From: Mitsuokella sp047974105 | Lineage (GTDB): Bacteria; Bacillota; Negativicutes; Selenomonadales; Selenomonadaceae | Reading direction: 5' to 3' | Length of the DNA stretch: 64,000 bases | Assembly: GCF_047974105.1 (NCBI RefSeq) | Contig: NZ_JBHYRS010000001.1 | Span: 248,001-312,000 of the forward strand | Shown here: positions 22,152 to 30,043 of the stretch, in pieces | Layout: the number at the start of each line of letters is the position of its first letter | How positions within the stretch are numbered: the stretch's first letter is position 1 | The notes under the pieces: model-generated | Told to the model about the DNA's origin: nothing | What the model saw: only the letters and a program-made list of their open reading frames with translations | The model's database searches: none | Translations under genes and position numbers: made by a program

Positions 22152-23093
22152 CTATTTCTCTTTCGGTGCATGGCTGCTTTCAAAGGCCAGCTGCTTTTCG
22201 TGCGTCTGCTGCCACTTGCGGCGGGCATCCTCGTAGCTCTCGCAGTCAAGCGTAAAGCCCTTGCCCGAGACTTCCGACGTATCCGAGACAATCATGAAGG
22301 CCTGCGGGTCGTGATGATTGACGATGGTCTTGACGCGGCTGACCTGCGTGAGGCTCACGACGACGAACAGAATATTCTTCGGCTCCTCGGCAAAACCGCC
22401 GCGCCCGTCGATAAATGTCGCGCCGCGGTGGACATTCTCCATAATGTCGCTGCAGATGGCCCTGGCCTGCGGCGAGACGATGAAGATAGATTTCTCGCGG
22501 TTGAGGCCGGCTGCCACGCGGTTCGTGAGCTCCGCCGTGACATAAATCGAAACGATGCTGAACAGTGCGACCTCGATGCCAAAGAGGGCCACCGAGCCCA
22601 TGATAATCAGGAAGTTCAGGATGAAAACGACCGTACCGACATCGACGGAATAATATTTCTTCGTGACGGCCGCGATGACATCGAGACCGCCCGTGTTGGC
22701 GTTCGCGCGAAAGACCATGCCGAAGCCGACGCCGGCGAGCACGCCGCCAAAAATCGAATTGAGCATGGGGTCCTGACAGATGCTCCAGCCGACGAGAAAA
22801 TGCGTCGCATCGAGGATGACGGAAAGGGCCACTGTGCCAAAAATCGTGTCCGCGGCATAGAGCTTGCCAAAAACATGATAGGCAAGATAGAGAATCGGCA
22901 GATTGTAAACGAGGTTCTGCATGCCGACGGGCAGGTCCGTCAGGTAGTAAATGATGAGCGCAACGCCGCTGATGCCGCCCGTCAGGAGATGCGCCGGTAT
23001 CAAAAAGAGGTTGAAGCCAAGACAGACGAGCAGGCAGCCCAGTGTAATCTGGAAATAACGCAGGGCATGCTTGCGCCAGATATTCTGATTCAT
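22152..23093 (-). CDS. YitT family membrane protein
   Basis: The 313-aa protein has five to six hydrophobic helices in the first 190 residues (YitT_membrane, with LTGGISGVALIIYY) and a cytoplasmic C-terminal DUF2179 domain (about 220-300). Members are widespread in Firmicutes. Their function is not established. The ribosome binding site is weak (GAGAG). It lies downstream of nif3 on the same strand. Confidence 0.9.
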   Translation of the reverse strand: MNQNIWRKHALRYFQITLGCLLVCLGFNLFLIPAHLLTGGISGVALIIYYLTDLPVGMQNLVYNLPILYLAYHVFGKLYAADTIFGTVALSVILDATHFLVGWSICQDPMLNSIFGGVLAGVGFGMVFRANANTGGLDVIAAVTKKYYSVDVGTVVFILNFLIIMGSVALFGIEVALFSIVSIYVTAELTNRVAAGLNREKSIFIVSPQARAICSDIMENVHRGATFIDGRGGFAEEPKNILFVVVSLTQVSRVKTIVNHHDPQAFMIVSDTSEVSGKGFTLDCESYEDARRKWQQTHEKQLAFESSHAPKEK

Positions 23094-23120
23094 AGAGACG
23101 CTCTCTTTCTCTGACCCAAA

Positions 23121-23927
23121 TCAGGCCAGCGAGAAAAAGTCCTTTGACTTGCGGTCGGCGATGACTTCGACATGGCCTTGATCCTGCAGCTCTTCGCGCA
23201 GGCGCTCGGCGAGGACCTCGACAACAGGGAATTCCGTGCCGAAATGGCCGGCATCGATGACGTGCATGCCGAGCTCGGCGGCGTGCTGGGCATCGTGATA
23301 GCGCACATCGCCCGTCACGTAGGCATCGGCGCCCATGGCCGCGGCTTTTGCGATGAATTCTGCACCGGCGCCGCTGCAGAGAGCAACTTTGCGCACGGGA
23401 CGGTCACCGGCATCGACAAAGCGCACGTGCTCGGTTGGCAGGGCATGGCGCACCTGCTCGGCAAATTCACGGATGGTCATCGGCTGCGGAAGTGTGCCGA
23501 TACGGCCGAGGCTCTCTGTCTGGCCGTCCTCAGCCTGTGCCGTGATGACAAAACTCGAGAGTTTGCCGAGGCCGATGGCTTCGGCGAGCACATCATTGAC
23601 GCCGCCGCGCGCGATATCGAGATTCGTATGCGCTGCTGCCACGGCGATATCGTGCTGCAGCAGGAGCTGCAGGCGATGGCCGAGCGGCTCATCCGTGCGG
23701 ATTTTCTTGATTGGACGGAAGATCAGCGGATGGTGCGCGACGATCATCTCGGCTCCTTCGCGGATAGCCTGACGGACCACGCTGTCGCTGACATCGAGGG
23801 CCGTGAGGATGCGGCTGACCTCCCTTTGCGGGCTGCCGACGAGCAGTCCCGGGTTATCCCAGTCCTCTGCTAAATGACGCGGTGCGATGCGCTCGAGCGC
23901 ATCCATGACAACTTGACATTTCACCAT
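23121..23927 (-). CDS. Nif3-like dinuclear metal centre protein (YqfO family)
   Basis: The 268-aa protein has the Nif3 hallmarks AEDWDNPGLLVG, VAHHPLIF (metal-binding His pair) near residue 65, HTNLD near 97 and the C-terminal GHFGTEFP with Glu ligand. The family binds two divalent metals in a toroidal hexamer. It is often annotated as GTP cyclohydrolase I type 2, but its physiological role is unsettled. Its start overlaps trmK by 7 bp, the same trmK-nif3 (yqfN-yqfO) pair as in Bacillus. Confidence 0.93.
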   Translation of the reverse strand: MVKCQVVMDALERIAPRHLAEDWDNPGLLVGSPQREVSRILTALDVSDSVVRQAIREGAEMIVAHHPLIFRPIKKIRTDEPLGHRLQLLLQHDIAVAAAHTNLDIARGGVNDVLAEAIGLGKLSSFVITAQAEDGQTESLGRIGTLPQPMTIREFAEQVRHALPTEHVRFVDAGDRPVRKVALCSGAGAEFIAKAAAMGADAYVTGDVRYHDAQHAAELGMHVIDAGHFGTEFPVVEVLAERLREELQDQGHVEVIADRKSKDFFSLA

Positions 23928-24610
23928 GACAAATGCTCCTCCAATTCCTTGATATGACGAACGGCCGCCTGATACTTCTTGGATTTCCGCGCTTTCTCGC
24001 TCTTTTCCATGCCGGCAGCGGCGCGCCGCTGCTGAAACAAAAGCGACTCAATGTGATGGCGCAAAAGAGGCGGCTTTTTCTGCCAGAGCATCGGGCCGAT
24101 CTCTAAGAGCAGCGGCGACGGCATCTTGCGGCGGCCGCGTTTAGCCATAATGATCTCATAAATGCGGCCGTCGTCGAGTGCCAGCGTCTCATCAGCAATA
24201 TACCAGTGATTTTTATAAAGCCACTGGCGAAGCTCGGCAGCGCCTCCCTGCGGCTGCAGGATCAGCGTCTTAAGCCCTGCCACGATTTTGGGCGAAGCGG
24301 CCAGTATTTCCATCATAAGCGTGCCGCCCATGCCGGCAATGCAGACCGTATCGACTTCACCGGGGGCAAGACTCTGCAGACCGTCGCCGAGGCGCACGGA
24401 GATGACGTCATCCGTCAGTCCGTTTTCCCGCACGGTGCGGACCGCGGCCTCATAAGGCCCGGCATTTTTATCACTGGCAACGACAAATTTCGCCTTGCCA
24501 GACTGTACAAGTTCTACAGCGAGATACCCATGATCCGTGCCGATATCGGCCACACGGCTCCCCGCCGGCACAAAATCGGCCAGCGCCTGCAGCCTGTCAC
24601 CAAGCTTCAT
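23921..24610 (-). CDS. trmK: tRNA (adenine(22)-N1)-methyltransferase
   Basis: TrmK methylates A22 of tRNA using S-adenosylmethionine. The Rossmann motif VADIGTDHGYLAVELV (about 18-33), the NENG/RLGDGL segments and AGMGGTLMMEIL (about 95-106) are typical. The length is 229 aa from the ATG with GGAGGG 8 nt upstream; an upstream start at 24634 lacks a ribosome binding site. It overlaps nif3 and follows rpoD and a tRNA gene. Confidence 0.93.
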   Translation of the reverse strand: MKLGDRLQALADFVPAGSRVADIGTDHGYLAVELVQSGKAKFVVASDKNAGPYEAAVRTVRENGLTDDVISVRLGDGLQSLAPGEVDTVCIAGMGGTLMMEILAASPKIVAGLKTLILQPQGGAAELRQWLYKNHWYIADETLALDDGRIYEIIMAKRGRRKMPSPLLLEIGPMLWQKKPPLLRHHIESLLFQQRRAAAGMEKSEKARKSKKYQAAVRHIKELEEHLSW

Positions 24611-24703
24611 GAAAATCCCTCCTTTAAAACACAAAGCATGAAAACATGAAAGCGCAAAACGGCAGCAAAAAGAAAAATTCTGACTTTGCCTTTATCTTAA
24701 CAT

Positions 24704-24734
24704 AAGAAAAAGGGTGTAACAAGCGTTACACCCT
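24704..24734 (-). terminator. Terminator of tRNA-Asn
   Basis: The arms AGGGTGTAAC and GTTACACCCT (24711-24734) with a TTTTTC tract on the minus strand lie 12 nt downstream of the tRNA. Confidence 0.85.
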
Positions 24735-24745
24735 GATATTTCATT

Positions 24746-24821
24746 TGGCTCCTCGAGCAGGATTCGAACCTGCGACAGCCTGATTAACAGTCAGGTGCTC
24801 TACCGGCTGAGCTATCGAGGA
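24746..24821 (-). tRNA. tRNA-Asn (GTT)
   Basis: The 76-nt cloverleaf has acceptor stem TCCTCGA/TCGAGGA, D-arm AGCTCAGCCGGTAGAGC, anticodon loop CTGTTAA (anticodon GTT) and T-arm GCAGGTTCGAATCCTGC, with an encoded CCA end. Confidence 0.97.
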
Positions 24822-24908
24822 ATATCAACAACAGATATTATGATACACGAAAAAAATCATTTTGGCAAGTCTTTTTTACAAAAAAAGAAAAAATTGTGCT
24901 CAAAAAGA

Positions 24909-24931
24909 AAAGGCCCGCCAACCGGACCTTT
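24909..24931 (-). terminator. Terminator of rpoD
   Basis: On the minus strand AAAGGTCCG and CGGGCCTTT flank a 5-nt loop and are followed by TTTCTTTTT, 14 nt after the rpoD stop. Confidence 0.8.
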
Positions 24932-24943
24932 CATCTCATAAAA

Positions 24944-26071
24944 TCAATCCAAGAAATCTTTGAGCTTGCGGCTGCGGCTCGGATGGCGCAGCTTGCGCAG
25001 AGCCTTCGCTTCAATCTGGCGGATGCGCTCGCGCGTAACGCCGAAGTTCTGGCCGACTTCCTCAAGCGTGCGGGCACGGCCGTCATCGAGGCCGAAGCGC
25101 AGGCGCAGGACTTTTTCCTCGCGCGGCGTCAGCGTATCGAGAACTTCCTCGAGCTGCTCCTTCAGCAGCATGAAGGATGCCGCATCAGCCGGTGCCGGTG
25201 CATCCTGGTCCTCGATGAAGTCGCCGAGATGCGAGTCTTCCTCTTCGCCGATTGGCGTCTCGAGGGAAACAGGCTCCTGCGCAATCTTCATGATTTCACG
25301 CACGCGCTCAACGGAAATTTCCATTTCCTTGGCAATCTCCTCCGGGGTCGGTTCGCGGCCGAGCTGCTGCAGGAGCTGACGGGAAACGCGGATGAGCTTG
25401 TTGATGGTCTCGACCATATGCACCGGAATGCGAATCGTGCGGGCCTGGTCCGCGATGGCACGCGTGATGGCCTGACGAATCCACCAGGTCGCATACGTGC
25501 TGAACTTATAGCCCTTGTTGTAATCGAATTTTTCCACTGCCTTGATGAGGCCGAGATTGCCTTCCTGAATCAGGTCGAGGAACAGCATGCCGCGGCCGAC
25601 ATAGCGCTTGGCAATGCTGACAACGAGGCGCAGATTTGCCTCGGCCAGACGTTTCTGTGCTTCTTCATCGCCGGCTTCCATGCGCTTGGCGAGAGCAACC
25701 TCTTCTTCTGCCGTCAGCAGAGGCACACGGCCAATCTCCTTGAGGTACATGCGCACCGGATCATCGATGCTGACGCCCTCCGGCACGGAGAGGTCAATCT
25801 CGACTTCCTCATCCGACTTGTCGATATCTACATCATCGTCATTCGAATTATCCTGTGAATCATCGACGATCTCGATGCCGCGTTTGCTGAACGTATCGTA
25901 CATGGTATCAATCTCGTCCGGAGAAAGGTCCTGCTTCTGCAGGGCATCGATGAGTTCCCCATAGGTCAGAGTGCCACCATTCTTTTTGCCTTTGGCCAGA
26001 AGATTCTCCACAATTTCAGAACTGGAACTGCCCGCCTTGCCGGCAGTTTTTGCTGTCTTTTTTTCAGCCAT
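24944..26071 (-). CDS. rpoD: Primary sigma factor (sigma-70/SigA)
   Basis: The 375-aa housekeeping sigma factor has region 1.1-like N-terminus, acidic linker (about 75-100), region 2 with YATWWIRQAITRAIADQART (about 210-230), region 3, and region 4.2 with TLEEVGQNFGVTRERIRQIEAKAL. It directs RNA polymerase to -35/-10 promoters such as those seen in this window. The start is the ATG of MAEKKTAKT, preceded by AAGGGGGC. It lies 47 bp after dnaG, the usual dnaG-rpoD operon. Confidence 0.98.
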   Translation of the reverse strand: MAEKKTAKTAGKAGSSSSEIVENLLAKGKKNGGTLTYGELIDALQKQDLSPDEIDTMYDTFSKRGIEIVDDSQDNSNDDDVDIDKSDEEVEIDLSVPEGVSIDDPVRMYLKEIGRVPLLTAEEEVALAKRMEAGDEEAQKRLAEANLRLVVSIAKRYVGRGMLFLDLIQEGNLGLIKAVEKFDYNKGYKFSTYATWWIRQAITRAIADQARTIRIPVHMVETINKLIRVSRQLLQQLGREPTPEEIAKEMEISVERVREIMKIAQEPVSLETPIGEEEDSHLGDFIEDQDAPAPADAASFMLLKEQLEEVLDTLTPREEKVLRLRFGLDDGRARTLEEVGQNFGVTRERIRQIEAKALRKLRHPSRSRKLKDFLD

Positions 26072-26118
26072 TCGACTGCCCCCTTTCCACATGTTTCATC
26101 CATCTTTTCTCTAGTGAT

Positions 26119-27915
26119 TTACCATTCATCCATTTCATGTTTGATTCTATTTACCTCATTCAATTCCTGCAGACAGGCCTTATCCTGGCCCTTCTGCGCA
26201 TATTCATTTGCCCTGCGGCTGTGTTCTTCGTACAGCACATTCAGGTACGCCCTGCGCAGCACGCGCAGCGAATCATCGTAAGCCTCTGTCTCATCACGGC
26301 CGCCAAGATCCTCAACGAGCGCGCGGGAAAGCTCCGCCGCGGCCTCATCACTCAGGGACGACGCACTGGCATCATCGACCGGCCGGCCTTCCTCTGCTGC
26401 TTTCTGCAGAAAGGCCAGGATCTCATGCTGCACAGGGTCCCTTATGCCGTCAAGCGGGACGATTGTCTGAAGATGAGCGAGTACGGCAGGATCCTGCCAG
26501 GCCATGCGAATGACGGTGCGGCCGGCTTTGCGCAGAGCCGTATCAGGCTTTGCGACGGCCCTGCGCATGTTCTGGCGCTGCCCCGTGCTGACAGGCTCAG
26601 GCTCTTCATGATAATGACGGAGCTCCGAGCGCACAAGGCCTTCATCGAGCATCAGCGTCTGCGCTAGTTTTTTCTCATATTCCAAAAGCACAGTCTGACT
26701 GCGGATGCCCGCAAGCACGGGAACCATCTCGTGCAGGGCCTTGACCTTGCCGTCGAGTGTGTCGTAATTCGTATGCGACAGGACATAGCGCAGCCGGTAT
26801 TCCACCAGCGGCAGTGCCTTGCTGACGAGTTCACGGAAAGCATCCGCTCCGTGCTTCCGGATAAATTCATCTGGATCCTTGCCATCCGGTACGACAATGA
26901 CGCGGACAACGGCCCCTGTATCACGCACAATGGAGAGTGCGCGAATCGTTGCTTTCTGGCCGGCCTCATCGCTGTCATAACAGAAGCAGATTTCCGGTGC
27001 ATAATGCAGAAGTTTCTTGGCATGCTCGGGTGTAAACGAAGTGCCAAGCGAAGCCACGACATTATGTACACCGGCATCGAATACCGAAATGGCATCCATG
27101 TACCCCTCGACCACAATGGCCCGTCCCTCCTGCTGGATGGCGCGGTGCGAACGGTCGAGGCCGAAGAGGATTTTCCTCTTATTAAATAAGATGGTTTCCG
27201 GTGTATTGAGATATTTGGGTGTCGAGTCATCGAGCACGCGCCCGCCAAACCCTACTACCCTGCCGCGTTCATCGGCGATGGGAATGATGACGCGTCCGCG
27301 GAAGCGGTCGTAGAGGCCGCCCCCCTGCCTGCGCTCAGCCGCAAGGCCGCTTGCCAGTAAAAACTCCTGCTTAATTCCACGCTTCAGAAAAGCAGTGGAC
27401 AACTTATCCCAGGCAGGCGGTGCATAGCCGAGCTGGAATTCCTCGATGGTTTCTTCCCGGATGCCGCGCCCGGCAAAATAGGCTTTGCCCGTTTCGCCCA
27501 TGCGCGTCATGGTCAGACAGTTGTGGAAAAAGTCACGCGCGAGTTCATTGACCTTCCGGAGGTCCTTGATCTCACGCTCCCTGGCAATCTCCTGAGGACT
27601 CTGACGGCGTTCCGGCAGCGGTATCCCCAGTTTTTCTGCCTGCAGCTTGATTGCGTCAAAATACGAGATGTTTTCGATAAGTGAAATAAACTTAAACGCG
27701 TTGCCGCCGGCATGACAGCCAAAGCAATAAAAGAAACCCTTATCCGGAACGACAGAAAAAGACGCCGTCTTTTCCTGATGGAACGGACAGCAGCCCCAGT
27801 AGCGGTTTCCCCTGCGCTTCAGGGGCACATACCCCTGCACGACGCGCAGGATATCCGTGGCCTCACTGACCCTTTCGACGAAATTGTCCATCGCCTCATT
27901 TCGCATTCGTTCCAA
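26119..27915 (-). CDS. dnaG: DNA primase
   Basis: DnaG makes RNA primers at the replication fork. The CHC2 zinc finger (CPFHQEKTASFSVVPDKGFF then CFGCH) is at about residues 42-67. The TOPRIM core has VVEGYMDAISV near 270 and CYDSDEAGQ near 315, and a DnaB-binding C-terminal domain follows. The length is about 598 aa. The first start codon is TTG with GGAAGG 10 nt upstream; ATGs at codons 4 and 9 are alternatives. It is cotranscribed with rpoD. Confidence 0.97.
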   Translation of the reverse strand: MERMRNEAMDNFVERVSEATDILRVVQGYVPLKRRGNRYWGCCPFHQEKTASFSVVPDKGFFYCFGCHAGGNAFKFISLIENISYFDAIKLQAEKLGIPLPERRQSPQEIAREREIKDLRKVNELARDFFHNCLTMTRMGETGKAYFAGRGIREETIEEFQLGYAPPAWDKLSTAFLKRGIKQEFLLASGLAAERRQGGGLYDRFRGRVIIPIADERGRVVGFGGRVLDDSTPKYLNTPETILFNKRKILFGLDRSHRAIQQEGRAIVVEGYMDAISVFDAGVHNVVASLGTSFTPEHAKKLLHYAPEICFCYDSDEAGQKATIRALSIVRDTGAVVRVIVVPDGKDPDEFIRKHGADAFRELVSKALPLVEYRLRYVLSHTNYDTLDGKVKALHEMVPVLAGIRSQTVLLEYEKKLAQTLMLDEGLVRSELRHYHEEPEPVSTGQRQNMRRAVAKPDTALRKAGRTVIRMAWQDPAVLAHLQTIVPLDGIRDPVQHEILAFLQKAAEEGRPVDDASASSLSDEAAAELSRALVEDLGGRDETEAYDDSLRVLRRAYLNVLYEEHSRRANEYAQKGQDKACLQELNEVNRIKHEMDEW

Positions 27916-27921
27916 AGTCTG

Positions 27922-28104
27922 TCATCCTTCCCCCCATTCATGCTGCTGCATAAAGGGGCACTTTTGTATATTCGCTGTCATTTGCGAAAAACCTTCCTGC
28001 ACTGCACAAACTTTCTGCTGTTTTGCCAGCAGAGATTTCTCTTGGGCCTTCTTTTCAGATATATATTCCGCAAAAAAACGAAATCTCCTTTTTCTCATGT
28101 GCAA
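27922..28104 (-). CDS. Possible small protein between dgt and dnaG
   Basis: A 60-codon frame, basic and polar, with two cysteines and no recognised domain, fills most of the 210-bp dgt-dnaG gap. It ends 7 bp before the dnaG start, within its ribosome binding site, as a translationally coupled gene would. The start is TTG at 28104 or ATG at 28098, and no good Shine-Dalgarno is seen. It may be spurious; no function is proposed. Confidence 0.35.
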   Translation of the reverse strand: MHMRKRRFRFFAEYISEKKAQEKSLLAKQQKVCAVQEGFSQMTANIQKCPFMQQHEWGEG

Positions 28105-28125
28105 AATTTATCATTGGCCTGCCCA

Positions 28126-29133
28126 TCAGCGGCTGTAGCGTATGACACGGCCCACGGGCGGAATGAAAATCTCCGAGAACAGCTGTACCGCATAGCTGTC
28201 CGTGAGGCCTGCAACGTAGTCCGTCACGATCTGCCTGCGGCCCCAGCGTTTTTCCCGCTGACAGAATTCCTCCGGCAGTTCCGTCGGGTGCTCCAGGAAA
28301 TACGCATAGAGCTGCCGCAGCATGAAACCGGCCTGACGCCTTTCATGCGCGAGGGCGTCCGACAAATAGATATGCTCGAACATAAACTTACGGAAAATGT
28401 CCATGACCTCTTTTACTTCGTCCGACTGCCGGATATCCTGCAAATCCGCCGAACTCTCAATCATATCGGCCACCATGCTCGTAATCATATGCGAGGTATC
28501 CTCGCCAAAGCATTTGTAGACAATATCCGGAAGGTCCCCGTGATGCAGGAGTCCCGCCCGCAGGCTGTCATCATAATCATGGGTCAGATAGGCAATGCGG
28601 TCAGCCGTGCGCACGATGCATCCTTCCAGTGTTTTGGGAAGATGCGGCCCCGTGTGATTGACGATGCCATCCTTGACCTCAAACGTCAGGTTGAGGCCCC
28701 TGCCGCCCTTTTCCAGAAATTCCACAACGCGCAGGCTCTGCTCATTATGGGCAAAATGCCCCGTGAGTTCGTTCATCACGGCTTCGCCGGCATGGCCAAA
28801 CGGAGTATGCCCGACATCGTGGCCGAGGGCAATGGCTTCGACGAGGTCCTCGTTGAGGCGGAGCCCCCGCGCAATCGTCCGCGAAATCTGCGCGACCTCA
28901 AGGCTGTGCGTCATGCGCGTGCGGTAATGATCGCCCGCCATGATGTAAACCTGAGTCTTATGCTTGAGACGCCTGAATGACTTCGAATGCAGGATGCGGT
29001 CGCGGTCGCGCTGGAATTTCGTGCGCAGTCTGCACTCGGTGACCGGCTGCTTGCGTCCTGCCAGGCGGCTCTTCGCTGCCTGCGGCGCCAGATACTGTTC
29101 TTCAAAAGCTTCTGTCCGTTCCCGTATGTTCAC
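28126..29133 (-). CDS. dgt: dGTP triphosphohydrolase-like HD-domain protein
   Basis: The enzyme family removes triphosphate from dGTP or other dNTPs. The HD metal site is clear: RMTHSLEVAQ (about 75) and LGHDVGHTPFGHAGE (about 100-115), followed by Asp in the DRIAYLTHDYDD segment. The length from the GTG at 29133, which has GGAGG 6 nt upstream, is 335 aa; the frame is open further upstream but without a start signal. It precedes dnaG-rpoD, a common Firmicute order. A possible promoter and palindromic operator lie at 29206-29258. Confidence 0.93.
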   Translation of the reverse strand: MNIRERTEAFEEQYLAPQAAKSRLAGRKQPVTECRLRTKFQRDRDRILHSKSFRRLKHKTQVYIMAGDHYRTRMTHSLEVAQISRTIARGLRLNEDLVEAIALGHDVGHTPFGHAGEAVMNELTGHFAHNEQSLRVVEFLEKGGRGLNLTFEVKDGIVNHTGPHLPKTLEGCIVRTADRIAYLTHDYDDSLRAGLLHHGDLPDIVYKCFGEDTSHMITSMVADMIESSADLQDIRQSDEVKEVMDIFRKFMFEHIYLSDALAHERRQAGFMLRQLYAYFLEHPTELPEEFCQREKRWGRRQIVTDYVAGLTDSYAVQLFSEIFIPPVGRVIRYSR

Positions 29134-29205
29134 ACGATTCCTCCTTCCCCCTTGTTCCCTGTTCCTTTGACCATCTGCCCGCCGCATTTTCCTGCGGATA
29201 AACAG

Positions 29206-29258
29206 TGACAAAGTTCTTCTTTTGTCATATAATTATATATTACGCGCTTGATGTTCAA
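29206..29258 (-). promoter_or_regulatory. Possible promoter and operator of dgt-dnaG-rpoD
   Basis: On the minus strand TTGAAC (29258-29253) and TATAAT (29237-29232) are 15 bp apart; a TAATTA at 17 bp is an alternative. Directly downstream is the inverted repeat TGACAAA-N8-TTTGTCA (29206-29227), in a position suited to repression. Confidence 0.4.
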
Positions 29259-29291
29259 TTTCCTGCTGACAGCATCTCATTTCTTTATTTT

Positions 29292-29320
29292 TTGCAAAAT
29301 ATGCATAACAGGAGTAAAAT
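29292..29320 (+). promoter_or_regulatory. Sigma-A type promoter of the LptA-like gene
   Basis: TTGCAA (29292-29297), a 17-bp spacer and TAAAAT (29315-29320) lie 31 nt before the TTG start at 29352, with GAGGTGAT as ribosome binding site. Confidence 0.7.
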
Positions 29321-29351
29321 AAAGGCATCTGACTTGATATGAGGTGATCCT

Positions 29352-29903
29352 TTGCTTACACTCTGGAAAAATAAAGGAAAAGTACTCTTATGCACCTGCC
29401 TGCTCACGGCCATTTCCTGTGCAGCGGCTTCTGCTGAAAATACGCAGCCCGTCACAGAAGTACGGCCCATCACATCGTTTGCCCAAAGCGTGCAGCCTGT
29501 CATTTCAGCCAATTCTGTCCGCTACGATGAACAGATGGGCCGCTATATCTGCCATGGCAATGTGCGCATCAGCCTCGGCGACCGCACAATTGCTGCCGAT
29601 GAAGCCCAGCTCACGGGCGACCTCAGCGCCATCTGGACACAGGGCCATGCCAAGTTTACCGAAGGAGAAACGACGTTCTGCAGTGAGGCCATTTACGCCC
29701 GTCCGGCAGACGGTCTCGCTTATTTTTTCGGCGACCGCTGCAAACTCAAGCGCCCCGGTCTGGCCATTGACAGCGACTCCATCGAATACAACTGGCAGAA
29801 TAAGATTGCGGTCTTCGACGGCCACGTGCTGCTCATCGACAGCAGCGGCGAAAAAGCTGCCGCCCATCTCGAATACGATTTCAACAAAAACAAGGCTTCC
29901 TGA
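29352..29903 (+). CDS. LptA/OstA-like periplasmic protein
   Basis: The 183-aa protein has a Sec signal peptide (residues about 1-28, ending CAAASAEN) and then an OstA-like N-terminal domain of repeated beta strands (SANSVRYDEQMGRYICHGNVRISLGDRTIAADEAQL... and DSDSIEYNWQNKIAVFDGHVLL). LptA-type proteins bridge lipopolysaccharide from inner to outer membrane. This paralogue stands alone between glyS and dgt rather than with other lpt genes, so its exact role is open. The start is TTG with GAGGTGAT upstream. Confidence 0.85.
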   Translation: MLTLWKNKGKVLLCTCLLTAISCAAASAENTQPVTEVRPITSFAQSVQPVISANSVRYDEQMGRYICHGNVRISLGDRTIAADEAQLTGDLSAIWTQGHAKFTEGETTFCSEAIYARPADGLAYFFGDRCKLKRPGLAIDSDSIEYNWQNKIAVFDGHVLLIDSSGEKAAAHLEYDFNKNKAS

Positions 29904-29961
29904 CCGCAGCTTGCGAAAAATATTTTCCATATTAATTCCATATAATAATAAGGGAACAAAA

Positions 29962-30016
29962 AGAAGGGCCCGGCATCCAAATGATTCGAATGAGTCTTTG
30001 GACGCCGGGTCCTTCT
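29962..30016. terminator. Bidirectional terminator between the LptA-like gene and glyS
   Basis: A long hairpin has arms AAGAAGG-CCCGGC-TCCAAA and their complement around a loop of about 15 nt, with single mismatches and T-runs on both sides. It serves the two convergent genes. Confidence 0.85.
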
Positions 30017-30043
30017 TTATGAATCTTTCAGTCAGCTCAGCCT

